Assembly (NCBI GenBank): GCA_032358165.1 | Contig: JAALGY010000061.1 | Coordinates: 1,116,001-1,180,000 of the forward strand | Direction of reading: 5' to 3' | Length of the DNA: 64,000 bases | Source of the DNA: Diplosphaera chodatii | Lineage: Eukaryota; Chlorophyta; Trebouxiophyceae; Prasiolales; Stichococcaceae | Shown here: in pieces, positions 44,648-55,453 of the stretch | How positions within the stretch are numbered: the stretch's first letter is position 1 | How the letters are laid out: each line of letters opens with the position of its first letter | Program-made: the position numbers and the translations under genes | Notes under the pieces: generated by a model | What the model was told of the DNA's origin: nothing | What the model saw: only the letters and a program-made list of their open reading frames with translations | Database searches by the model: none

Positions 44648-47209
44648 TTACATGCCATAGCCGAACACCGCCTTGATCCGCCGGAAAATTTGCTCCTGCC
44701 AGCCGGCCTCCACCGAGCGCAGCACGTCGGCATTGCCGAAACGGTCTTCTCTGGGTATGCCTGTCTGCTTCAGCCGCAGGACGGTCGTCCCGGTGTCGGG
44801 CTCCTCCAGTTCGACGGTCACCTGGACAGGTGCAGCAGCACTGGTGAGCCGTGCACCCTGCAAGAGTTGTGACGGTCAGCTGAACGTCGGCTTGGCTTTG
44901 TGTTTGACAGGGCACTCCTTGCACTGCGGGTGCTGGCGCTGGCAGCTCCCTGTTGACGCATGTGGGTGCGGACCTTGGAGGCGGTGCCCTCTGGCCAGCT
45001 GCTGAAGCGCCACTCCTGCACCAGGCGGTGGGGCGCATCCACCTCCAGGTACTTGCCCTGAGGAGCAGGCAGCCTCCAGCTCATCCCCTGCTGGCTCAGT
45101 ACTGCACACTGCAATGCGCAACAGTTTGTGTGCACAGTGGCGCACACTGTGCATGCACTTGCGCCGGCAGCAGTGCAGGCGGGCCACCCCGGCATGTGGG
45201 CATGGCGCGCTGCAATGGTGAGATGCGAGGGCAGCTGAAGCGCACCTGCACTGAGCCGCCGTACATGGAGAAGCTGCCGCCCGGCTGCGGCTGCGAGGTC
45301 GCCTCTGACTGCGTGAACGCACGCAGCCGCCGCTCATCCGTCAAGGCCTGCGATTCCATGGTGCACACAGCGATTTACACATGCAGTGATGCGTGGATCA
45401 GATGGCACCCTCAGCAATGGAGTGCATTACAGCACGGCCGCCTGCTCCACAGCCCCAGAGGGCGGTGATGTCACCAAATGCGCTTCCAGTTGTGCCGGGT
45501 GCCTCGCTGCAGCAAACTGCTGAGGGCTGAGCGCCCCAGTCTGCGCACCTCGAAGATGTCAGCGGGGCGCGCATAGAAGCGCTCCTGCAGCTCCAGCGAC
45601 TGTGTTGCGCCGCCGTCATCCCGTTTCGAGGCCACCTGCATAGTCGACCACGGGTGGTCCACCACTGTAGGCATGCGTCGGGACACGTGGCCAGATCAGC
45701 TCAGCAGCTGAGCTGCTGAGATGGGCTGCCATCGCACCACGGCGCCCCGCATACATTGGAAATCATGTCCACAGTGCACCTTGGGCTGCGCTGCAGTCTT
45801 GGGCTTGGCGCCTGGCGCCGGATGCGACCCCGCTGCCGGGGCGCCTGTGGCCGCCTGCGGCCCGGAGCTGAGGTCCGTCACGCTGTTGACCGCCGGCGCC
45901 GGTTGCAGGTCCGCCGCAGCGCCATTGGCGGTGCCCACCTGCAGACGGCATGCTGACTGGTCTGACGGTCGTTATGCATGGCCAGGCTTGGGTGGGTGCT
46001 CGCCAACGCAACCACAGTGTCGGTGCCCATGGTCATGGCGACTTCTTGGACAGATGGCGATGTGCTGACCCTCTGCGCGGGGGCGCCTGGGCTGTGTGGC
46101 CCGCCCGCACGCAGCTCTCTCACGAACTGGTGGACCTTGTCAAAGATGACCTGCGACACGCAGTGCATGATGTCGACATTCCGTGGTGTGCCACGTGTCT
46201 GCTTCAACTATGACAGTGTCGGCAGGCAGGCAGGACGCGTGAATACAGAGCCTCCAGGAATAAGCACTGAATGTCGGTACAGCTTGGCACCTTGCGGTTG
46301 CCATGAATGCCGGCCTTGACGGCTTTGGCGCCTGGCACCTCAGTCGCCACAGAAATCTGCAGCTCTGGATCCTCATCATGGTTCTCCTACAAGGCACAGG
46401 TGGCAATCAAGCAGGCTGTATCAGTACAGCAGCCAATCAGTTCACCCGGCTAGCTCTCCGAGGCGTCATCTTCACACTGCTCCAGCTTCACATATCCGGC
46501 TGAGCTGTGTGCTGTACCTCAGAGATGTACGGCAGCTGCACCGAGCCGCGCACTTCGTCGCCAGAGTCGGCCGACTTGCCAACCCAGCTGGCACGCACGT
46601 CCAGCTCGTATGAAGCAATCAGCTTGCCTTTGCGCACATTGATGAAGGAGTCGCCTGCGTCTCGTGAATCGTGTCATCAGATGATGAAACAAGCACACAA
46701 CGTTGGTGGCACATGGAAGGCAGAGCTCTCAAGCACTTGTCACACATCATGAGTGCTTTACAAGTGAGCGCGGCATGTGCTGTCCGAAGCTCACCCTTCA
46801 CAGCTTCCAGCTCCGTGATGGTTGCTGATCCGGCGGCATCTGAGAACAGCTGCAGCCCGCCCAGGAGCTCCCCCAGCCGCTGCTTCGTCCAGCCCGACAC
46901 ATCCTTCTCCGTCCAGTGCCAGGCGTTTACATTGGTGCCATCCTGCCGCTCCTGCGGATAATCATGGCATGCACGTCTGTTGCTGCACCAAGATGGCTGC
47001 TGAGGCATCATTGGCAGGCTTGTATGATGCATGCCATCAACGCGGGGTGGCGGCCCCGTCAGGATGATTACATCTAGCGATGGCGCCAGCGCAATACATG
47101 TGGAGGATGTTCCCCAATGCCGAGAACATTGGGGAACGTAGCGATCTACAGCGTTGTTTGTACTCACGCTGACGATCCACCGTGAGTCGCCTTCACCAAG
47201 ACGTGCCAT
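44648..47209 (-). CDS. AHSA1: activator of Hsp90 ATPase (AHSA1/Aha1 co-chaperone)
   Basis: Cytosolic co-chaperone that binds Hsp90 and stimulates its ATPase. The N-terminal Aha1_N domain starts MARLGEGDSRWIVS (exon 47209-47168), then NVNAWHWTEKDVSGWTKQRL (from 46951), INVRKGKLIASYELDVR (about 46640) and ISVATEVPGAK (about 46360). A Pro/Ala-rich hinge with PAPAVNSVTD lies around 45900. The C-terminal AHSA1 domain has LELQERFYARPADIFEV (about 45590), LRAFTQSEA (about 45320), APHRLVQEWRFSSWPEG (about 45030) and the hallmark GWQEQIFRRIKAVFGYGM followed by TAA at 44650-44648. Both domains appear complete and phases agree where checked. It shares a divergent promoter with the acid phosphatase. Among the most secure assignments in the window. 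Confidence 0.92.
47109..47137. repeat. perfect 11-bp hairpin in AHSA1 intron 1
   Basis: GTTCCCCAATG (47109-47119), a 7-nt loop, then CATTGGGGAAC (47127-47137). Lies between the first two coding exons of AHSA1. Confidence 0.85.
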
Positions 47210-47741
47210 GCTGCCTTCGGCGAATCGCTGCAGAACAGTCGCCGCAGCACTTTCCCTTGTGATTCGGCGTGGCTGTCTTTTGGCAATTATACAGATGCTT
47301 CCTTCTGTTTTGAATATGATCTACGTTTTCTGATGGCTCAGCACTTCTGAGCACGCAAGCGCAACCAAAAGATGTGCAGAGATGTATCGGCTCAGAGTCC
47401 AGAGCGATACTTGTACTTTGAGAGACTTCGAATGACTCCAACACAACGTATATCTGTGCTGCAGTCTGGCGATCGACGAGCCGCTGTATCAGCTCGAGAG
47501 GCTTCTGTTGTTTACGGCGCCCTGCAGCAGCCAGCGCGGCATTTGTCATGGGCGTGAGACCGCACGAGTGCAACACCTCACGCGTTTCTGGACGCATTCC
47601 GCGGACAGCAACATGCAAGCTTGTGTTGCAGACCTGCCACAGGACACCACTGTGGCATACAGCCGCTTCTGAACGTTGCAGTGAAAGCTCTCCTGTGGGG
47701 CCATCAGGGTAGGGCTCGTGCTCGGTCTTTACCTGTTGCAA
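47193..47741 (-). CDS. uninterrupted open frame of unknown status upstream of AHSA1
   Basis: A 182-codon frame with ATG at 47741 runs toward and overlaps the AHSA1 first exon in another frame. No family is recognised. Its composition (EVLHSCGLTPMTNAALAAAG, LIQRLVDRQTAAQIYV) is not obviously random, but local GC is lower than in real exons here and no splice partners were found. It most likely lies in the 5' flanking or UTR region of AHSA1. Confidence 0.15.
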   Translation of the reverse strand: MQQVKTEHEPYPDGPTGELSLQRSEAAVCHSGVLWQVCNTSLHVAVRGMRPETREVLHSCGLTPMTNAALAAAGRRKQQKPLELIQRLVDRQTAAQIYVVLESFEVSQSTSIALDSEPIHLCTSFGCACVLRSAEPSENVDHIQNRRKHLYNCQKTATPNHKGKCCGDCSAAIRRRQHGTSW

Positions 47742-48080
47742 GATCTGGCATTTGCGAGTTCAATTCACCAGAGCATATGTTTGCCTTCAGACCTCAGCAT
47801 TGAACGCTATATGACATTGTCGCGGTGAACACAGCATTGGACGCTGACTACATCGCTAGGCCCTGTTTCGAGCGACGTTGGTTGCAATAGCCACAGCCGC
47901 AACGTACCTGTGCTGATCTGTAAGTCGACAGCGCTGTCACGTCATCGACCGGACGCTTGCCAGGCACCTGTGAACGCACTCCCTGCTGGTTTGCAACCCG
48001 CAGCCCAAGGCGTCTCGTCACTTGATCGGGCCAGCAAGCTGTCCGGGTGCTGCTGATTGTCAGTGGCAGCACAGCCCGTA
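47742..48080. promoter_or_regulatory. divergent promoter region, AHSA1 / acid phosphatase (right part)
   Basis: The full head-to-head interval between the two start codons is 47210-48080. No heat-shock element or other box could be defined by eye. Confidence 0.4.
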
Positions 48081-49412
48081 ATGGCCGAGCCGGCGGCCAA
48101 TGGTCATAGCAAGCGGTCGCCGCGGCCGGATGCAGACATCGAACTGGCGCTTGCATCAGCCGAGGACCCAGGCAGCAACAGCTTTGCATTCACGCCTGTC
48201 AGCCTGGAGGAGTCTGCTGGAGCCACCGAGCGGCACCGCCTGAACACAGCTGCCAACAGCAGTGGTCGAGGCAGCGGCAACCTTGGGAATGCGGCGCCAG
48301 CGCCCTCAAGCAGCCTCTTCGCACGCCAAGATCGATTCAAGCAGTGGAAGTGGGTTGCGGGCGGATCCTGCGGCGTGCTGCTGCTGCTGATTGTGCTGTC
48401 GGCGCTGGCGGCGGGCGGCGGCGGCGGCGCACGGCTGCCAGACACCTCGCACAGAGTCTACGCACGAATGCTGATTGTTGGGGACTGGGGGCGGCAGGGG
48501 CTGCACAACCAGAGTGATGTGGCAGCGGTCATGGGCGAGGTGGCGCACATCGCACGGCCTGACTTCGTCATCTCCACCGGCGACAACTTCTACGAATCGG
48601 GGCTCTCATCGGTGCAGGACGACCTGTTCCGGTCGTCATTCGTGGATGTGTATAGCAGCCCCAGCCTCAAGGGCATTCCCTGGCACGCTGTGCTCGGGAA
48701 CCACGACTATGGTGAAAGCGCGCTGCGTGCGCCCGAGAAGTGCCCAGCAGCTGACCCGGACTGCTTCTACAGCCCGCTGCACGAGCTGGATGTTGGGCTC
48801 CGGACGCGGGACCCCCGGTGGCACTGTGAGCGGACCTTCGAGATTTCGCTGGGGGAGGGCAAGGCAGAAATATTCTTCATCGACACCAGCCCCTTCATCG
48901 AGGCTTACCGCAATGTGACATGGTTTGGGCAAGAAGGCGGCCTGAACGAGCAGAGCTGGCGCGGGCAGCTGAAGGAGTTCGAGGCGCGCCTCGCCGCCAG
49001 CAAGGCGCAGTGGAAGCTGGTGGTGGGGCACCACCCGGTGTACTCCTCTGGCGGGGCGCACGGCGACACAGCCGAGCTGCAGCAGTACATTGAGCCGCTG
49101 CTGCACAAGTACAAGGTCCAGGCGTACTTCAGTGGTCACGACCACCATCTCGAGCACCTGCGCGTGCCGAAGCAGAACGATCTGGACTACATCATCAGCG
49201 GAGCCGGGTCGCAGGTGCGGCCGGTGCGGGAGGGGGTGAAGGAGTCTGAGTTTGCGTACTACGGCTCGGGCTTTGTGCAGGCGGTGCTCAAGAGCGAGTC
49301 GCTGGAGGTCAAGTTCTTCGGCATCCTGTCGGAAAACCACGAACCGATCCACACGGTGATGATACCGCGGGTGCCGCACAAGGGCCGGCGCCGGCTGCGT
49401 GGAGAGTTGTGA
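48081..49412 (+). CDS. membrane-anchored purple (tartrate-resistant type) acid phosphatase, intronless
   Basis: Binuclear-metal phosphoesterase of the low-molecular-weight purple acid phosphatase group; likely releases phosphate from phosphoesters outside the cell or in a secretory/lysosomal compartment. 443 residues in one exon. A polar N-terminal tail of about 90 residues precedes one hydrophobic helix (residues about 92-112, GGSCGVLLLLIVLSALAAGG), giving a type II anchor rather than the usual cleaved signal peptide. All metal-ligand motifs are present in order: GDWG (134-137), GDNFY (167-171), GNHDY (206-210), VVGHHPVYSSG (GHHP 316-319) and GHDHH (352-356). The C-terminus is basic (KGRRRLRGEL). 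The first ATG after an upstream stop-free stretch was used as start. The lack of introns is striking beside genes with 10-40 exons. A TGTAA signal follows at 49607. Confidence 0.93.
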   Translation: MAEPAANGHSKRSPRPDADIELALASAEDPGSNSFAFTPVSLEESAGATERHRLNTAANSSGRGSGNLGNAAPAPSSSLFARQDRFKQWKWVAGGSCGVLLLLIVLSALAAGGGGGARLPDTSHRVYARMLIVGDWGRQGLHNQSDVAAVMGEVAHIARPDFVISTGDNFYESGLSSVQDDLFRSSFVDVYSSPSLKGIPWHAVLGNHDYGESALRAPEKCPAADPDCFYSPLHELDVGLRTRDPRWHCERTFEISLGEGKAEIFFIDTSPFIEAYRNVTWFGQEGGLNEQSWRGQLKEFEARLAASKAQWKLVVGHHPVYSSGGAHGDTAELQQYIEPLLHKYKVQAYFSGHDHHLEHLRVPKQNDLDYIISGAGSQVRPVREGVKESEFAYYGSGFVQAVLKSESLEVKFFGILSENHEPIHTVMIPRVPHKGRRRLRGEL

Positions 49413-49606
49413 GCCAGCAGATGGCATGGCACTCAGCAGCAGCGGGTCATGGCGTGCAGTTCTCAACGATCATGTTTGAGCAGATGTAAGCGCGGGAGGA
49501 GACGTTGATCTCTATGGTAGCAAGCTAGAGGGGCTGACAAGAACGCTGCAAGAGCTGCAGCGTCAGGAGCGGAGTTTGTCGACGACTCACATATCCGTGT
49601 GTACAT

Positions 49607-49611
49607 TGTAA
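49607..49611 (+). terminator. TGTAA poly(A) signal for the acid phosphatase
   Basis: TGTAA 195 bp past the TGA. Confidence 0.5.
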
Positions 49612-49650
49612 GCCGGTTGTCAAATAGATGGGTTCTTTATTCCTACCCCA

Positions 49651-49697
49651 GTTCTGACAAGGGGGATGGAAATTCTATTCCCCTTGGTTCTGACAAG
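49651..49697. repeat. direct repeat pair enclosing a small inverted repeat
   Basis: GTTCTGACAAG at 49651-49661 and again at 49687-49697. Between and overlapping them, CAAGGGG (49658-49664) pairs with CCCCTTG (49680-49686) across a 15-nt spacer. Confidence 0.7.
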
Positions 49698-49841
49698 TGT
49701 CTCCTCGGCAGCCCGATTACACTGTGTGATGGTCAGCAGCTGACGCACACTCCACTCGCGGCGGTTCTGTCAGCGGCGTCGCGCCACCTTTATCCTCAGC
49801 GCTGTACAGGCTGCGCCGCCCCTCATCCCCGCACGCTACAC

Positions 49842-51842
49842 ATGGCAGGCCGCGGGCTGCTGCTCGCAGTCTCACTGGTGGCCATCGCAGTGACCACGCA
49901 ACAAGCACAGGTGAGCCGGCAGGGGCTGCGCGGGTGGGGTCCGACAGGATCGGCAGGGGTCATCACAGCATAGCAGCAGCTGTGGTCTGCGCCCAGCAGG
50001 CGCTGGGCTCATGCCAAGGGGCCCAGCCGTCGCGTTGCGCGGTTTACTTTGGAAGCACCTAGCCGCACGGCGGCGACGCCCCACGCAGCGACCAGCTCCG
50101 GGCGGCTTCTGGCGCCTCACAGTCTGTACGGCCTTCCGTGCCTGGCAGAGGGGCGGACAGCCCGGTGCAGTCCAGCCAGCTCCAGCGGTACACCTGAGAA
50201 AGTGCCCGCAGCGTCGAGCACGGCGTCGCGCGTCCCGCGACAAAAGTCCTTTGGAACGTCTGCTACGGGTCCGACATCTTGGATCACTGCTAAACACTGG
50301 GGCTGATCGGCCGTCAGCTCGTAACCAAGTCTGAGCATCTTGCACTCGAGTACTGCTCGAACCTGCCCCTCGTGCACGCTGGCTTGCTTGGCGTCCTGAT
50401 GATAGCACGGCCGCCCCCGTCGCGTGGTAACGCTTTAGAGCTAAGGATATGGCAATGCTGGACAGCCATCGATGTTCTAGCGGCCGCCGAAGGGTGTCGA
50501 AGCTTTACCTTCGTGTAGTGCCACAGCAGGGCTGGGTGGCAGCAGGCGCCCCGAAGCCGGGCCTGTCTCATGCAGATGTGGTGTACAACCTGATGTAGAA
50601 GTCTGCACGGCTGTGGCCCCGGGATCGTGGGGGTATATGCTGACCCTGCGCCTTGGCCGCCATTACCCAACCTCGCTTTCGGCCCGTATGAGGCTTTCGA
50701 CGGCCCCGCCGCCTCAGCAGCTCTGTTCGAGATCTGCCCGCATGTGTTGCTGTACACAAGTCATGAAGCTCGGTTTCGGGGCGGTGAGGCAGCCCAGCAC
50801 CGGGCCAGTCGTCATGCTCCGTCATTGCTGGGTCCTGCATGGGAGGTTTCGACCCCACAGCGCGCCGTCAGATGTATCTCCAGGGCTGCTTGGTACCGCA
50901 GGAGGGTACACTGGATCAGTGAAATGCTTGTCACAGAAGCACTCACATCGACTGCTTGGCTGATGGCATGGGACTGACGGTCTGCGCACCTGTGTGCCGC
51001 AGGCAGCGGGCATAGCCACCTACCTCGCAGGCAACCCAGACTACACAGTGGCAGCCAAGTTCGTGCAGCTAGCGGACGCACCAGCCATCTTTGGCGACAG
51101 CCCCGACGCAGGCATCGTCCTGTTCGCAGCCTCAGACAGCGCCTGGAAGACAGCGGCAGACTCACTCGGTGCGTCAGAACATCATTGTTGTGCACGTCTT
51201 ACGTCCAAAGCTCCACCCACAAACGTATATATCATGATTTGGGTACATATGCATTATCGTGCAGTCCGTCCGTCAAATGGGTGCATTGGCTCATTGTAAG
51301 GGTGGCTGACTGGGATCGATGCAGGTATCAACATCGACCCGCAGACAGCGTCAAAGGACGACGGCCAGAAGCTGGGCTCGATCATGATGTACAACATGAT
51401 CAGCGCCGCCGGCACCGACGCGCACGAGGACGGCACGCCCGAGGCGCTGGCAGCCAAGCAGGACATCCAGACGCTGCTGGGGGCGGCGAACAGCCAGCAG
51501 CTCCCGCTGCACTTCACGCGGAAGGGGGATCAGGTGAGGGCGCCCGTTCACGCCTTCGGCACCGTGTCAGAGTGTCTGCACACAGAGATGCACGCCGCAT
51601 TGCCAGTGCTGCACAGACCCGGCACATTTGCATGTTGCCTCTCACACGGTATGCTACTACAGGGCACTGACTCGAGATGATTGCTGCTGCAGACTGTGGC
51701 GACAGGCCTCGTGCCCGACAACAACGCGGTGCTGCCAGAGCCGTTGAAGCTGGGCAAGAGCCTGGTGTATCTCACGGACACGGTGCTGCTGCCGTCGTCC
51801 AGCGGCGGCGCAGTGCCCAACCCCGCCCGCCGGCGGCGATGA
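49842..51842 (+). CDS. secreted fasciclin (FAS1) domain protein
   Basis: Single FAS1 domain protein, an extracellular adhesion-type fold common in algal walls. Four exons in phase: 49842-49910, 51003-51168, 51325-51533 and 51693-51842, giving 197 residues. Exon 1 encodes a signal peptide (GLLLAVSLVAIAV). Domain features: TYLAGNPDYTVAAKFVQLA, IVLFAASDSAWK (H1-like, the FAPTDxAF counterpart), IMMYNMISA (the YHxxxG position), and the terminal SLVYLTDTVLLP (H2 motif, usual form YxVDxVLLP). The 1.1-kb first intron is the longest in this part of the window; I saw no further exon in it. TGTAA follows at 51929. Confidence 0.87.
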
Positions 51843-53599
51843 GCAGGTGACTAACTTGCCGTCTCGCGGACTTTACCGGCTTGCAGTGGCCGACAGGAAG
51901 AGAAGCGATGCACTCACTTTATCATCCCTGTAAGCACATAGCCACTTCATGTTGTCATTAGCTGATCCTCGATGATTTGTCCCCACAGGGCAGCGGCGCC
52001 TCCCACCGCATTGGGATTCCACACCGCCGTCTCGCCCAAACATCCTCGCTGAGCAGCAGCCCCGCCCAAGCCGCAGCCAACACAGCCGGGCAGCCCTGCC
52101 GCACAGCCTGCACTTTGTGGCGGCTGCGGTACTATGTGGGAGCAACAATTTCATGGGGAGGAACAGTTATTCAAAGCCCCAGTATGATGGCAGGCACAGC
52201 CAGGCGTGTCTCGCGCAGTTTGCAAGGCGGCAACTCTCAGGGCACCACAAGTAGAGGCGTAGACAGCAGGTGTGACTCCACAGTAGGAGGGTCGACAGCC
52301 GCAGCCAGCCCACCACAGCCACCCAGCTGCAGGACCGAGGGGCCAGCACCCCAGGCCTGCAGGCATCGCCAGCCACACTCCGCTAGGCTAGCAGCATTCA
52401 TTTTCGTCGCAGCACCCTATGGTCAGCAACACCTGGCCAGCATGTAGCCAGTGACACATCTTGCGTGATTTCATCGCTTCTGATACCTGGGCAAAGGTCG
52501 TCTGTTGGGATAGTCAGCAACCAGCACTTGTGGGAAATTGTGCCCTTCGGAAGGGGTTGAGGGTCGGGGAACAGCGCAGCAGTCAAATTCTTGGGGTCTG
52601 CGGCTGCCACAGGAGATGCGCGCAGCGAGGCAGCTTGTACTCACAAACTCCATCCATCACATCCCCTTCAATCATCAGATGCTGTCCTTGGGATGACGTA
52701 GCTTGGCATGGGCATTCCCAAACAGGGGCGCAGCGGCGCCTTGGTCCGTTGCGATGTAGTTATCTCATCAACTTGTTGTCGCAATAGCCACTTCATCCAG
52801 TGTACCCTCCTGTAAGCCACCATCAAGGTCAGGTTCAAGTTCAGTTGCAACGCCTTGCAGCCAATGCCACCACCTCGTCTGACTGTCACTGTATTGCTGT
52901 GCCGCCCAGCCAGTATCCCAGCTGGTGGCCGCAGCGGCACCGGGGGGCGGCGCGTGCAGTGAAGCAGACCATCGACCGGTCTGAAAACAGAGCAGTAGTA
53001 CCCACGCTTGCACGCTCAGCCCCCTCTACATGTGTGGCTTCGCACCTACTTTGGCGAAGTCCTCAAGCCACCCAGGACTGGTCACCTGTTAAACCCTTCA
53101 GGTCCAAGACTCTACTGAGGCAGTTCGTGCACTTGATCAGCACCACTGGACCGACACTGGACCTCGGAACTGGTGCTGCACCTGCTGGCCCATGGCCAAC
53201 ATTTCGACGGTACATTCCGTCACACCAGCACGGCAACTGCCATGAGCCCACTCCCACAGTGATTTTGAACTTTCGGGAATTGCCATCATGCAGGCAGCTT
53301 CACATTTGCGTGCAAGCGGCATGAAGGCGACAATTGCCCACGATGGAGCTGATATGTTTCGTAAGCCTTGTCACAAGCCGCTGCAGCATCGACTCCTGCC
53401 AAGCTTGCCTCTCCGACACCAGGTACCCAGCTTTGAACGCATTGGGCATGGACTGCGTAACCGCTACGGCTGAGCTGCATGCGTTTGGAGATGAGGAGGA
53501 TAAACGGACGGCAGATGATGGTTTGTGGCTGTTGGCAGAACTATAACCTTGCCGATCCGATGTGCAGATCGACTGAGGTTGCATTCAGCGCTTTTGCAG
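51843..53599. other. intergenic plus unresolved 5' part of the next gene
   Basis: 1.76 kb. The first 100 bp are the 3' UTR of the FAS1 gene. The remainder should contain the promoter and at least one 5' exon of the membrane-protein gene at 53600-55453, which I could not locate by phase. No recognisable domain in any frame. Confidence 0.4.
51929..51933 (+). terminator. TGTAA poly(A) signal for the FAS1 gene
   Basis: TGTAA 87 bp past the stop codon. Confidence 0.5.
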
Positions 53600-55453
53600 G
53601 TGCGAGTCGCAGCGGCAGCACAGCAATCGGGCGGTAGCGACCCCTACGCAAGTCCACGAGGAGGTGATAAGATGCTGTATGTTGTGCCACCTTGCGATAA
53701 GCATGCAGCAAAGGATGTGCTCCCTCAGAAACACTGTTGCTGAGAAATGCTACAGGGCGCCGGGATGGCCAGGGTGGAGCCCAAATCCACCTCAACACCG
53801 ACCCCTCGCAGCGGCCGCTCGGCGGCCGCTGGGACGATGACTACAGCCGCGACAGCCGCAGGGGTGGTCGTGGCATGTCACCATACGACAACCCGCTGGG
53901 AGGCCGCCTGAAGTACAGCGATGATGATGGCAGCGACCAGGTGTGAACTGTGCAGTCCACAATAGAAGATGCAATCAAGGCAGACTCGCGCATGACATGC
54001 GACTGGTAGGTGTTTTCGTATCAGGCTCTGATGATCAAGGTGGATGGGTCCCGGTCAACGCCCTTGTCTTGGCTGATCTGGGTGTGCAACTGTGGCAGGA
54101 TGAGGGCCGCTCAGATGTCGACACACGTGTGAGATCGCGCAACATCCGCTGGGCAGCTGCAGCAATGGCCGCTATGCTGCTGATCTCTGGTATGTAGCAT
54201 CTGGGAGCTACCTGCCAGTGTGTTGTCTTTTTCCTCCTTGCACGGTGCTATCTCCCCGAGTCTCCTGCCATGCTGTTGGGGGCTGAGTTGGCCTGCGTGT
54301 GTGCTTGCTGCTGCAGTTGCAACTTGTTATATCCGCAGGTGCGGCAGCAGCTATGAACCTACGTGAAGCCTGGCTGTCTGCCATGTCCTTTGTCGACGGT
54401 GCAGAATACATGATCATCAAGGTGCATTGTCGTACCCTCATCAAGCTTGTTGTGTGAAGCAGGCGAGTAAGAGCTGATGACTGAGGACTTGTCTGCTGAT
54501 GTCATTCCTGCTCTGCAAAGCTAAATCCATGCTTGCCTGAAGACAGCAGGGTCCGATGGGGCTGCCACTGCCCCGGGCATGGCTGCTGTCGCTGGTGGCC
54601 ACATCTGCCGCGCTGCTGTGCCAGGGCTTCGTGGCCGCAATGTATGCAGCAGTTGCCCGGTGAGCACATGGACCAGAGCATCTGGTCGCTTTGATAGACG
54701 GCACTGGATGGTCGATTGTGCTGTGACTCACATCATTCTTAGGCACTGATAAAGCTCGTATTGCTTGTACAGTGGGCGTTTCCCCTTCACGCCCCCGGTG
54801 GATGATCGCACCGGCCGCCCGCTGCGCCCCGCCCACGTCGAGACCTTCCTGCAGCTGGCGCTGCTGTCGATGCAGGGCATCTTCTACTCGCTGATCGGGC
54901 TGTGGGTGAGCCTAAGCTTTGTGCGCACGTGGTCCTCCCTGTGAATGGTTGGCCAAGATGGCCACAGCATACTTGGAGCAGCAACACTCAGAATCCAGAC
55001 AGTTTGGAGGGGACAGCACATTGCAATTCAAAGCTATGCTTCAGTGAGTCCTGCCTGCTGCCTGCAGGGCATGCTGTCTACGATGCTGGCAACGATGCAG
55101 AACCCGGCAGTGCTCGGCATCGCGGCCCTGCACTCAGCCTTCACTCGCCTGTACCTGTATGGCATCGGGGTGAGGGCCTGCCTACGTGCTGCTGGAGCAA
55201 CATCTCTTGCGCACGCTCTGGCTGTACAGCACCATTCATGCAGCATATGGAAGTGGCTCCCTGTTGAATCATCTGTATGCCGCGCAGAGTACAGCATTGT
55301 CCTGCTGGCTGTTTTCACTAGAGCTGAACATTTCTGATGCGTGTGCTGCAACAGGCGATGCTATGCACGGCGCTGGCGCAGGTGAGCAGCGCCATGCTTT
55401 GCGGCATTGCCCTGCAGGCGTGGGGTGCCGTGCCAGAGCGCAGCCGCGCGTGA
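53600..55453 (+). CDS. multi-pass membrane protein of unknown function (5' end unresolved)
   Basis: Eight exons in phase: 53600-53663, 53756-53940, 54099-54189, 54339-54421, 54550-54659, 54773-54905, 55068-55169 and 55355-55453, giving 288 residues from the first exon seen; no ATG was identified upstream. The N-terminal 90 residues are polar and Gly/Arg/Asp-rich (DDDYSRDSRRGGRG, KYSDDDGSD), suggesting a disordered cytosolic tail. About five hydrophobic segments follow: WAAAAMAAMLLISG, AWLLSLVATSAALLCQGFVA, FLQLALLSMQGIFYSLIGLW, LATMQNPAVLGIAALHSAF and TALAQVSSAMLCGIALQAWG. The C-terminus is short and basic (PERSRA). I do not recognise a family. Consistent splice phase and hydrophobic periodicity make it a real gene. 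TGTAA follows at 55546. Confidence 0.72.

Larger units (their letters stand above)
49413..49841. other. intergenic between phosphatase and fasciclin genes
   Basis: 430 bp. Holds the phosphatase 3' UTR to about 49620, then a repeat cluster at 49651-49697 and the fasciclin promoter. Confidence 0.5.

Noticed and set aside
48636..49466. 276-codon minus-strand frame opposite the acid phosphatase
   Set aside because: The plus strand carries every phosphatase motif; the antisense frame has no recognisable domain.
50568..50977. Possible exons or a tRNA within the 1.1-kb intron of the FAS1 gene
   Set aside because: No cloverleaf could be drawn and no open frame joins in phase; exons 1 and 2 already fit each other.
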